Shown piece after piece: positions 10,635-19,262 of a stretch of 34,558 bases of DNA. A program made the position numbers and the translations under genes. The notes below the pieces were generated by a model. The model was not told where the DNA came from. It was given only the letters and a program-made list of their open reading frames with translations, and searched no databases. The first letter of the stretch is position 1. Every line of letters begins with the position of its first letter. The stretch comes from CALMFT01 sp964563595. Its GTDB lineage: Bacteria > Patescibacteriota > Gracilibacteria > Absconditabacterales > Absconditicoccaceae. Location: positions 1 to 34,558 of the forward strand of contig CAZLWR010000009.1 in NCBI GenBank assembly GCA_964563595.1, given 5' to 3'.

Positions 10635-11453
10635 ATGGGAGGTATTTTGGACCAATGGAGCACGAGGGCTAAAGAACGTGTCTTGTGAGAGACGTTCTCT
10701 GAATGAATAGAGACACCCAGTCGATGACAAGTTGTTATTGAAAAATGATTGGCAAAAGTAGGTCTGAAAGGTCTTGCCGCAGAAAGAAGAGAAAAAAGAC
10801 AAAAAAAACGTACCTGAGAAGTGAGGACCGATAAGGCAGCTCCGGAGTGAGCAGAAGCGGGTCAGCAAAAGATTATACAGCAACTACAAGAAGCCAAAAG
10901 AGCTGCAAATACAACGGCGGCTATGGCAAAGTACGCTGATCCTACAGAAGCAGTAGCAGGTATATTTCCTGCGTTGTGAGATGCGGGTGCTAGTGCAGTA
11001 TTGGCAGCTTATTATCATTATACAGGAAGAAAGGTTTGATTTAGCAAGGCACAACACAGCAAAATAAACAAATATTTGGTTACTGATGGTGTTGTATGAT
11101 TAATCCCCGTAGTTGGAGATATAGCAGATTTTTTGTATAGATGATGTAAAAAAATTGGAAGGTTGTTCAAGAAGCACTATGAAGATTTAGCAAGACAAGC
11201 AAAAGAAAAAGGAGTACCTGCTTCAGTTCTGAACGATATAGCACACAATAAAGATATTGATGAAGAGGTAGTAGAAAAACGAAAAGATGGCAAAGGTGAG
11301 GAAACAGTTCCAGAAGCAGAAAGATGAGCGATGGCAGATCGTGAGGCTTCTCCAACAGATGCTGCCGAGCATACTGAGGATGTGGCTGATAATGTGTCGG
11401 ATGTTTCCACGGATTTAGCTGCACCAGCAGAAGGCCTTCCTAGTAAAACCTAA
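10635..11453 (+). CDS. DUF4112-like membrane protein (272 aa)
   Basis: The middle of this protein (about residues 105-185) resembles the DUF4112 family: two hydrophobic segments each with an IP...GD pattern, GIFPALGDAGASAV and GLIPVVGDIADFLYR, with a short linker. The function of DUF4112 is unknown. The N-terminal 100 residues are basic and helical (AAERREKRQKKR); the C-terminal 80 are acidic and Ala/Glu/Asp-rich. The frame from ATG 10635 to TAA 11451 contains about a dozen TGA glycines, two of them next to the IP...GD motifs. It closes the five-gene unknown block and is followed by a terminator. Confidence 0.75.
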
Positions 11454-11483
11454 AAACTCGCATACTTATTTCTTTTATGGCAT

Positions 11484-11510
11484 ATCCCTCTTGGAGGGAT
11501 TTCTTATTTC
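11484..11510 (+). terminator. Rho-independent terminator after DUF4112-like gene
   Basis: Seven-bp perfect stem ATCCCTC/GAGGGAT with a TTG loop (11484-11500) followed by a T-rich tract. It lies 30 bp after the TAA and marks the end of the 4937-11453 transcription block. Confidence 0.75.
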
Positions 11511-11575
11511 TTATTTGATAATAATCTGAATAAAATTACCTTACGAGAATATTATTAGTTGCTAACTATAACGAT

Positions 11576-12019
11576 ATGACACCGATGGATCAATTCATTC
11601 AAAGCATTACGGCCACTACCGGTAGTAGTGTGATTGCCTATGCAGGTTTGATATTTTTTATTTGAGCCTGGATTTATGCGGTATTATGGACGTTGAAGGA
11701 TGTGATGTATAGGACCAATAATGTAAGTTTACAACTTGCTTCTGTGCTATTTGTTATAATTGGTACGCCCCTTGTAGGTTTGCCACTCTATTTCTTGATT
11801 AGACCAGTCTCCTATAAGCATGAAAGACATGTTGGTTTTGAGTGATTAGATTTGCAAACAGTAGTGTGTAAAGAATGCTACAGAACAAACCTTACTGATT
11901 ACAATAATTGTGTGTTTTGCGGATCAAAACTAAAAATCACCTGTAAACAATGCGATACAGTATACCCTTTTAACTACCTGTATTGTTGTAAGTGTGGAGC
12001 TCCCAATATTGAGATGTAA
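11576..12019 (+). CDS. Membrane protein with C-terminal zinc-ribbon pair (147 aa)
   Basis: Two membrane helices (about residues 19-40 and 53-77) are followed by a cytoplasmic tail with four CxxC knuckles: CKEC, CVFC, CKQC and CCKC, i.e. two zinc-ribbon modules of the double-zinc-ribbon type. Two TGA glycines occur, one inside TM1. The ATG at 11576 is followed shortly by an in-frame Met at codon 4. It looks like a PLD-nuclease-N/zinc-ribbon style membrane adaptor, but I cannot name a family. It is separated from the upstream block by a terminator, and atpC follows after 53 bp. Confidence 0.75.
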
Positions 12020-12072
12020 TATAAGCTGAATAGTTCAGGATCAACTAATTATTTAATACAAATTGATGAGAT

Positions 12073-12516
12073 ATGCTACAATTGAAAATAACATCTTTGG
12101 AAGGATTGGTTTGGGACGAAGAAGTGAAGCAGTTGACTGTGGACACCTTATCTGGACAGATAACTGTTTTGCCATGACACGATAATCTAATTTCTGTTTT
12201 GAAACCAGGTCTTATCAAATTAATCCCTATGGAGCCCGCAATACAAAGAAGTTTCGAGTTTTTGGTAGAAAAAGAATTTATCGTGTTTGGTGTCCTGTGA
12301 GGTATACTTAAAGTGGAGGACAATGTAGTGCAAATACTTACTAATATGATAATAACAGATAATCAGAATCCTCTTGAGGTTCTTTTACAAAACAAGCTCT
12401 CTCTTCAAACTCAATTGCAAAAAGCACAACAAGCTCATGAGACTTCTCAGTCTTTGGAGACGGATTTAGAGAAGATAAATTTAGAGTTACAGCTTGCTTA
12501 CTGGAAACAGAAATAA
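12073..12516 (+). CDS. atpC: F-type ATP synthase epsilon subunit
   Basis: Rotor-stalk subunit of F1. 147 residues, usual for the family. The N-terminal beta-sandwich contains TVLPGHDNLISVLKPG (31-46), which matches the family signature of (L)PGH..L(V/I)..LKPG, with the first Gly of PGH from TGA. The C-terminal half is the expected pair of helices, rich in Gln, Glu and Leu. The ATG at 12073 fits the family N-terminus; a standard-code reading would start only at the C-terminal half. The other ATP synthase genes are not in this window, so atpC is separated from the atp operon here. Confidence 0.85.
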
Positions 12517-12570
12517 TATCTATTGTAATAATTGATAATGACCGTTTTATTTTTCAGATTATAAGTATAT

Positions 12571-13215
12571 ATGACTGATATCGTATTGTTTGGGGTGCAG
12601 GGCGCTGGTAAAGGTACACAAGCTCAGAGTATTGTTGAAAATTTTCCTCAGTTTGCATTATTTGAGACAGGCGGTATTTTTAGGGCCTTGAGTACCCTGA
12701 ATAACAGAGTTGGGGAATTTGTCAGACAAATTAATGAAGGAAAGTACATCCATTATAGTGTGACTAACGCAGTTTTTGATCTTATGATACCGATGCTTGA
12801 TGCGAAGCAAAATATCTTATTTGATGGCTATCCTAGAAACTTACCACAGTTATTCCATTTACTCGATTTCGAGTACAAACATCATCGTAAACTAGTAGGT
12901 ATCCATCTCAAGCTAGACGATAAAAAAGCTATGAAGCGTCTTGTGGGTAGAAGATATTATCGTAATAATAATATGCTGTATTTGATTAAAGATGAGACAG
13001 AGTTGGAATTGGTAAAAAACCAGTGATATGAAATTGTGACCAGAGAAGATGATCATCCTGAAGCCATTAGAAAAAGGATAGAGCAGTATCACACTGAAAC
13101 AGAGCCCATTATAGAATATATGAGGAGTCAGGATCTTTTGGTAGAAGTAGATGCAGATCAAACTCCCGCAAAAGTATTTGAAGAAATAAGAAAAATAATT
13201 AAATTGTCTAGTTAG
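12571..13215 (+). CDS. adk: Adenylate kinase
   Basis: Interconverts ATP + AMP and 2 ADP. 214 residues, as in typical long-form Adk. The P-loop GVQGAGKGT is at 8-16, the AMP-site DGYPRN at 85-90, GRR at 126-128 and TREDDHPEAIRKRI from 157. The LID (about 129-152) lacks both the zinc Cys set and the usual Y-H/D pattern; it is Asn/Tyr-rich. One TGA glycine lies in the LID. The start ATG 12571 is preceded by an AT-rich stretch with a TCAGATTAT site. It sits 54 bp after atpC. Confidence 0.9.
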
Positions 13216-13244
13216 ACACTTTATTTATTAACTAATGTCACTAT

Positions 13245-13733
13245 ATGAAATCAGAAAAAGCGGGCGTATCTCAAAAACTTGATGCCTTTGCGAAAAAATT
13301 CTTCCCTCAGAGAAAGAAATTCTCCCTTCAAGAGACCCAGTTATTGGCTGATATCTTGGGTAATAGTACCAAGAGAGTGAACTTCCAAAAAGTCAAAGAA
13401 CTCGCAATGACCTTTTTCCCCGATAAGCATGAATTAGATTCTCAAGAGGCACAAGTATTATCCCATTTTCTTCTTTGTGGATGACCAACTAAAACTCAAC
13501 AAAAAAAAATAGCTCACTTCTTCGAAGGGCAGATGCATTGTACTGTCACTCAATTAATAGATATTATTAACGCTGTGAATCCTGATCCTGCAAGTAAATT
13601 GTATCGACCTACCATGGGCACCGATGGAAACGGTAATTTATTGTCTACCTACGTATTTGAACAAAGAGAAGACTGTCATTTTCTTCTTGGAAAAGACGGG
13701 ATAGCAGAGGTTCTCAGAGAATACTATTGATAA
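13245..13733 (+). CDS. Unknown protein with internal helical duplication (162 aa)
   Basis: No family recognised. The N-terminal 80 residues hold two similar units: AKKFFPQRKKFSLQETQLLA and, about 43 residues later, AMTFFPDKHELDSQEAQVLS, an internal duplication of a helical module. After a TGA glycine the second half reads as a mixed alpha/beta region (HFFEGQMHCTVTQLIDIINA...). The frame ends TGA-TAA, so the last residue is Gly and the stop is TAA 13731. It lies 29 bp after adk and 23 bp before gatC, suggesting co-transcription with both. Confidence 0.75.
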
Positions 13734-13756
13734 ATTTAGTATATGATAACCCCCCC

Positions 13757-14059
13757 ATGGCTATAACAACAAAAGAATTTGATAAACTGCTTAACATGAC
13801 CATGTTGTCTCTAGATGATAGAGAGTATGATATGTATTTGCGTCAAATGGATCAGATTATTTGATTTATGGATAAACTGAAAGAGCTTGATATAAAGGCT
13901 GAAAGCGTAAAACTAAATTCGACCTTCGGCCCAGCAGACACTGAAGGCGAAAACTGAATCTCATTGGATCGTGATTATCATACCAGCACTATCTGATTAT
14001 CCAATGTACAGCACCCTATTTCTGGTAATATGGTTCAAATAAAATTTAAAAGAGGTTAG
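13757..14059 (+). CDS. gatC: Asp/Glu-tRNA amidotransferase subunit C
   Basis: Small structural subunit of GatCAB, which makes Gln-tRNA(Gln) (and Asn-tRNA(Asn)) by transamidation. 100 residues, normal length. The family pattern is clear: FDKLLNMTMLSLDDREYDMY, then QMDQIIGFMDKLKELD, and a C-terminal NVQHPISGN region corresponding to the usual variable tail. TGA glycines interrupt it repeatedly, so it is not visible as one frame in the standard code. gatB is 15 kb away on the other strand and gatA is not in the window, so the complex is encoded at separate loci. Confidence 0.85.
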
Positions 14060-14067
14060 TTAGATAA

Positions 14068-15126
14068 TTATTCGAATTTCTCAAAGTCGCTGGGAAATGG
14101 TGCTATAGCCTGTATAGTCTTGCCTGCATGATCAACAAAAGAGTAGCTATGGCTATGAAGCAACTGCCTGTTGATCTTATACTGTTTGTGGACTATTCTG
14201 TTCAAGAGCACATTTCCATACATAATATCTCCAATGACAGGATGACCGATATGTGCCATGTGTACTCTTATCTGGTGCATTTTTCCTGACAAAAGCTGGC
14301 ATTTTACTAAGGTAAGAGCACCAAGATATTTGTTTTCTATTACTTTTTCGGTCGTGACTAAGGTCTGACTATCAATTCACTTTTCATGATTCACAAAAGA
14401 TTGTGCACGGCCCACGGTGGCATTATATCCTTTGAATAATGGTGCGTCAATGAGTTGTTTATTAGCAATGAGCTCTCCTTCAACTCGTGCATAGTATTCT
14501 TTGGTGATGTTATGATCTCTGATGATTGCATTGATATGCTGTAATGCGGGATAGGTTTTTGCTGATACCAATACTCCAGTTGTATCCTTATCCAAACGAT
14601 AAGCAAAAGCAGGTTTGAATGTAGTGGGGTTTAAAGCCTTTATATCTTTGTCTGAATCTGCATTTTTCTCCTTTCAGCTTTGTGTCTTATGCCTTCCGCC
14701 TTTGGCTTTTACATAATAGTCGAGTAATTCGTTCATGGTAATATCATCGGTATGCTTATTCCCCTCATGGATAACAATGCCAACGGGTTTATTTCGTATA
14801 AGCCAATCTTTATCCTCATAGAGTATCAGATTATCTCGTTTATAATGCATCTTTTTCATCCAGTTCTCTATGACAGCCGGGTTAGATTTTACTTCTGCTT
14901 TACCAACGCATTGTTCAATCAGTGTGGGATGAAACTTGACCTCGTCTCCGAGTTCGAGCATGTAATTTTCTGGCTTTTTAGTCCCATTCACTCTAATCTC
15001 GCCTTTTCTAATCCACGAGTAAATATCTTTTAGAGATATATGCGTATATGGTTTGAAGTATTTTCTACAAAATCTATCAAATCTTTGACGTGCTGCGTTC
15101 GATTCTATGATGACGCTGTTATTCAT
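14068..15126 (-). CDS. RluA-family pseudouridine synthase with S4 domain
   Basis: Isomerises uridine to pseudouridine in rRNA or tRNA. 352 residues. The N-terminal S4 RNA-binding domain (about 10-70) has SWIRKGEIRVNGTKKP; the catalytic domain contains YRLDKDTTG with the catalytic Asp at 179, the Tyr motif TKEYYARVEG, and MHQIRVHMAHIGHPVIGD near the C-terminus, typical of RluC/RluD-type enzymes. Two TGA codons (Gly after KTQS and after NHEK) split it in the standard code. The Nudix gene stop lies 11 bp upstream of its ATG, so the two are likely co-transcribed. Which uridine is modified cannot be told. Confidence 0.92.
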
Positions 15127-15137
15127 AAGAATATGGT

Positions 15138-15632
15138 TTATAAATTGTTTGGCCCAGGAATATTTGTGCTAATGAAGTTTTTTTTGTAAGCGTATTCTAC
15201 AAGATGTTTGTGGATATAAGTAGAGTTAAGTTTGATAAAAGGTAATTCATGTCGTAATATTTTGGTAACGTGATAAGAATTTTGTTCCGATTGTTTTTTC
15301 GCTTCCGGTCCGATAGGTTGTCCATGGGTATCGGCAATATTTTTAACCAAATATATATGATGAATTTTCTCTTTCATGATTCACTGGTATTTTTGATATT
15401 CTATTAATTCTCCTATTTTTTCAATGATTTCTACTTGAATTTGTGCCTCTTCTCGCAATTCTCTATGAAGCCCCTCTTCAATAGTTTCATTGCTATCTAC
15501 TCATCATCCCAGGGTGCTAAAATATTGCTCTGGTTTGCCTCTATCGCTTCTGGTTCTTTGCATCAAGAGAATCCCATCTTCATGAAGTACGATAGCACGT
15601 GCAGTGATTCTTGATTTGATTCTTTTAAGCAT
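15138..15632 (-). CDS. Nudix hydrolase (164 aa)
   Basis: Predicted hydrolase of a nucleoside diphosphate linked to another moiety. The Nudix box is complete at about 42-65: GGVDSNE, seven residues, then RELREEAQI, with two of its N-terminal glycines encoded by TGA. The N-terminus RITARAIVLHEDGILLMQR is the usual first strand pair. ATG 15632 gives a family-typical length; the C-terminal half alone is open in the standard code. It lies between the pRiA4b-like gene and the pseudouridine synthase on the same strand with short gaps. Substrate unknown; it is a distinct domain from the Nudix inside LeuRS. Confidence 0.88.
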
Positions 15633-15671
15633 TGTGGTGTGGATTATTATCTTGAGATATGATGTTTCAGA

Positions 15672-16263
15672 TTATCTTTGGTATTTTTTGACATCAAATT
15701 GTCTTAGTGCGGGTTGTATTCGTTCTGCAAAGTCTTCTCGTACTTCTCGTCAATCCGGATCTCGCTCTTGTTTAGTGTAATTGATAAGGTGCTGTTGTAA
15801 TCATTCTGGTCATCCGCTATCTTCTATCAAGTAATTACCCGATCATGAGATGACGTGTATATCGGCGTCCGTATTTGTATCTTGATCGGTTTTTTTTTGT
15901 TTTTTTGATCATAAACTTCCAGTTTTCTCCGAAGTCATATACAAACAATATATCCTCATGATGATCAAAATAATCTGATAACTTATATTTTTTGGAAGAA
16001 ACGTTGTGGGCTACTCCTTGCAAATCTTGAAACTCTGGGTCACTGAAGTCAGTATCGTATGATACATCAGAGTTGAATTCTGGGTGGTTGATAAATAGTT
16101 CATCTTGTTTTCTGAATTCCCACAGATGCTCTCCTGAAAAACCGTAGAGTACGCAGATGGTTTGGGCGAGTTTCTCGAAGCTTAGTGCACTGCTTATTTG
16201 TATAGTTCTTTCGTTCAGTGGCTTTCGATCTTGTAGGGTAATTTGTAAAGTATATGAGGACAT
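15672..16263 (-). pseudogene. pRiA4b ORF-3-like protein, frameshifted at a 9-nt homopolymer
   Basis: The N-terminal 125 residues match the plasmid pRiA4b ORF-3 family: SYTLQITLQDRKPLNERTI, GEHLWEF and the signature YDFGENWKF (about 109-117). In the starting frame it ends at TAA 15835-15837 after an atypical basic tail. The adjacent frame, entered at the T9 run on the plus strand (15890-15898), continues with DADIHVISGSGNYLIEDSGGP and the expected acidic C-terminus to TAA at 15672. Eight instead of nine bases would give one 196-aa protein. This is either an assembly or sequencing indel, a real mutation, or slippage at the A-run. The function of the family is unknown. Upstream (16264-16305) there is little sequence before the assembly gap. 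Confidence 0.75.
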
Positions 16264-16305
16264 AGATGCATATAATCTGATCTAAATGAGTGCCCTTATG
16301 GTGCT

Positions 16306-16405
16306 NNNNNNNNNNNNNNNNNNNNNNNNNNNNNNNNNNNNNNNNNNNNNNNNNNNNNNNNNNNNNNNNNNNNNNNNNNNNNNNNNNNNNNNNNNNNNNN
16401 NNNNN
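16306..16405. other. Assembly gap (100 Ns)
   Basis: Exactly 100 N, the usual placeholder for a scaffold join of unknown size. Native AT-rich sequence lies on the left; GC-rich sequence of different character starts immediately on the right. An ATG at 16286 opens a frame into the gap but only six codons are visible. Confidence 0.98.
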
Positions 16406-16438
16406 TTCAATCAGGGACGAGGACCGTTGTTTGGCGTG

Positions 16439-17341
16439 CTAATTGCCGCCTATGATCAACGGCGTGTTTGATCCCCCTTGGCCCATGATAAGGACCTTGG
16501 CGTTGCTGGAGACCGCGAGCTCCTTTTGGGCCTTGATCTGCTCATAGCGCAGCAGCTCCGGCGTCAGCGTGGAGGTGATGATGCGCTGGTAATCGGCGAT
16601 CCCCTGGGCCTCGACCCGTTTACGCTCGGCTTCCTGCCGTTCTTTGGCCAGGGTGAACTGCATCTTTTGCGCTCCTTGTTCCGCATTGATCTTGTCTTCG
16701 ATCGTAGCGGCGACGGATTGCGGAAGCTCGATGTGGCGAACGAGTACTTTTTCGAGTTGGATTTTCCGCGCACCCAGTTCATGCCGCATGACGCTGTCCA
16801 GACGGGCCTGGTATTCGTCACGTTTACCGGATGTAAGATCGGTGGCATTGTACTTGGCACTTTCTTCGCGGGTCACGCTGCGCTGGTAGGATATGATAAT
16901 GTTTTTGTAATCGCTACCCAGGTTGCGCAGGATCCACGGGCCGTCGGAGGCATTGATGTGATACAGAATGCTTTGATCCAGTTGCACTTGTAACTGGTCT
17001 TTCGACAGCACTTCCATGACCTGATTTTGTCCGTCGCCCGTGTAAAGGGTTTGGGTTTTTATGTCCATGATTTCCACGTCAATCCAGGGCGCCACAAAGT
17101 TGAGCCCGTCATTGAGGTAGTCGTCTTGAACCTTCCCGAAGACCTTTTTGATACCGATGGATCCGGACGGAATTTCAACCGCGCAGGTGAAACCCAGCAC
17201 AATCAGGGAGAGCACGAAGAAGAGGATGCCAACCCCCCGGCAAACTTTTTGGATGGTCGTATTTTCCGCATCATTGGGAATGAAACGGGGGGCGACGAAG
17301 CAGCCAATGGCAATCAGTAAGAGCAGAATAGTCCAGAACAT
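16439..17341 (-). CDS. SPFH/prohibitin-family membrane protein, GC-rich and atypical
   Basis: Band-7/SPFH protein of 300 residues. Two hydrophobic N-terminal segments (about 3-18 and 35-55) precede the SPFH domain (IPSGSIGIKKVFGKVQDD, then KTQTLYTGDGQNQVMEVLSKD), followed by the long Glu/Arg/Ala-rich coiled coil (KERQEAERKRVEAQGIADYQ) and a Gly-rich end. Such proteins form membrane-associated oligomers. Unlike all neighbours it is GC-rich, prefers G/C at third positions, and has no in-frame TGA in 301 codons despite many glycines, all GGN. It abuts the N gap. It is therefore either foreign DNA joined by mis-assembly or a recent transfer. Confidence 0.88.
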   Translation of the reverse strand: MFWTILLLLIAIGCFVAPRFIPNDAENTTIQKVCRGVGILFFVLSLIVLGFTCAVEIPSGSIGIKKVFGKVQDDYLNDGLNFVAPWIDVEIMDIKTQTLYTGDGQNQVMEVLSKDQLQVQLDQSILYHINASDGPWILRNLGSDYKNIIISYQRSVTREESAKYNATDLTSGKRDEYQARLDSVMRHELGARKIQLEKVLVRHIELPQSVAATIEDKINAEQGAQKMQFTLAKERQEAERKRVEAQGIADYQRIITSTLTPELLRYEQIKAQKELAVSSNAKVLIMGQGGSNTPLIIGGN

Positions 17342-17481
17342 AGTAAGTGGTTGAGTTGTTGATAGTAAGGAACGTCAGTTTATTTGTAAGTTGCTTCTGT
17401 GAAAACAGCATCATCTTACAATGATGATAATGATTATTTAATGTAAAATGTCAATAGAATATTTGGTATAATTACAAAGAC

Positions 17482-19116
17482 CTACTCTAAATCATACTTA
17501 CGAGCTAGGTTTATGAGTTCTCATAGGTTGTCTATCTTTTCTTGAGCTTGTTTACCTTCACTTTCAGTGAGAAATTCCTGATAAGCAGTAGTTTGGATAA
17601 TTTGTTCAATTAGTTCAGAAGTAGTCAGACTATCTACTTGTAATTTGAGGAAATTCATAGCGGTCATAAACTTTCTGAGAGCGTCCATAGCCCTGGTTGC
17701 AAGACCCGTAGCCATCATATGCTCATGACTATTGATAATCTCATCTACACTAAGATCGTTTTTGCTGGCATATTGTTCTAGCGTCTTCATAGTATCATCA
17801 GAAATACCACGTCTTGGAGTATTGATGATTCTTTTGAGACTAACGCTATCTTTCGGATTATATAAATATCTTACATAAGCCAAAATATCTTTTATTTCTT
17901 TTCTTTCCAAAAACTTAAAACCTCCATATATCTTATACGGTATGCCTTCCATAATAAGCTGTTGTTCAAAGTTGGAAGACATGGCATTTTTGCGATAGAG
18001 TAGGGCGAAAGCTTCCCGATTCTTATTTTTATCTTCCTTGAGTTTAGCAATAAGCTCTATAACATGCTTTGCTTCGTCAATTTCGTCTCCGTGATTCATG
18101 ACAATGATTTTGTCTTTACCTTCACGATGAGGGATGACAGTCTTTTCGTATTGTTTCAGGTTATTTTTGATAATATGATTGGAAGCATTTACAATATGTG
18201 GCTTGGATCTGTAATTCATTTGAAGCTTGAACATCTGGATATCGGGTCGGACTTTGGATACATTGAGAAAGTTATCCATCATAGCCCCACGTCGGCGGTA
18301 GATACTTTGAAAATCATCCCCGATAAAAGTGATATTACCGCCATGCTTGGTAAGTAATTTCATAATTTCAAATTGTATCCAGTTGGTATCCTGTGCTTCA
18401 TCTACCAATACGAATTGGAATTTCGATTGTCGTTTTTTGAGTACTTCGGGACTGTGTTTGAGAATGAGATAAGGAACCAATAACAAATCATCAAAGTCCA
18501 TCATGTTTGCTGCTTCGAGCTCTTTTTGATAGTCCTGATAGATTTGTAAAAGCATATCGTCTTTTGGAAAGCTAGCCATCTTAGCATAATCCGCTGGGGT
18601 AATTCCTTGATTTTTCCATTTGCCAATCATACCCTTTGCCGCGTCGGTTTCTACTTTTTCTTCCCACTTCTTGTTAGTAATAATTCTTTTGATCAGTGCT
18701 TTGGATTCACCATCATCGTATACTCCGAAATTGGTATTATATTTGGTTCCATAGTGGCTTATCTCTTGTTTGAGAAATCTGAGAAATAGAGAATGGAAGG
18801 TTCCAATCCGGTTGAAATGCGGCTTTTCTACAATATGCTTTGCGTCTGTTTCTTGAGACATTTTACTGCTAACGTCTTTGGCAATTTCCATAAGTCTATG
18901 CTTCATTTCATTGGCAGCTTTGTTCGTGAAGGTTACACCAAAAATCTCATCCGGATATACTCCCAATCCATAGACCAAGTAGGCTATTTTGTAGGTTAAA
19001 GTTCTTGTTTTACCGCTTCCTGCACCAGCTAGAATCAAACTTGAGGTTTCTACATGCAATGCCGCAGCCGTTTGCTCTTCATTCAGATTATCTGATATAT
19101 ATTTCTTGATGTCCAT
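17482..19116 (-). CDS. UvrD/PcrA/Rep-type superfamily 1 helicase, C-terminally truncated
   Basis: ATP-dependent 3'-5' DNA helicase family. Walker A AGAGSGKT is at 30-37, Walker B DEAQD at 239-243, GDDFQSIYR at 266-274 and NYRS at 301-304; later the 2B-domain block GGFKFLERKEIKDILAYVRY and NTPRRGISD are present. The protein stops after 544 residues (TAG 17482), directly after the segment preceding motifs V and VI (the TLHxAKGLE and VAxTRA regions), so about 150-200 residues are missing. The last 14 codons follow one TGA glycine. The ATG 19116 is chosen over a TTG at 19128. The missing part coincides with the junction to the GC-rich island. As written it should not be an active helicase. Confidence 0.88.
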
Positions 19117-19262
19117 ATTACGGCTCAAAGGCTAAAAAGCGGAAGGCTAAAAGCCCTTAAATACGCATTGTAATTTTTCTCTCTGCTAAGTGAAAACAAA
19201 TTTGCAAAATCTCCCTGATTCGGATATACTTACCATGACTATTTAATGATAATCTGAATCAT

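Noticed and set aside
16272..16280. ATAATCTGA copies as -10 promoter elements
   Set aside because: Some copies extend to TATAAT, but they occur in both orientations and mostly inside genes, without matching -35 elements, so promoters do not explain the motif.
16478..16993. Long plus-strand open frame opposite the SPFH gene
   Set aside because: It is an antisense shadow favoured by the GC-rich codon pattern; the minus-strand protein has clear SPFH domain features.
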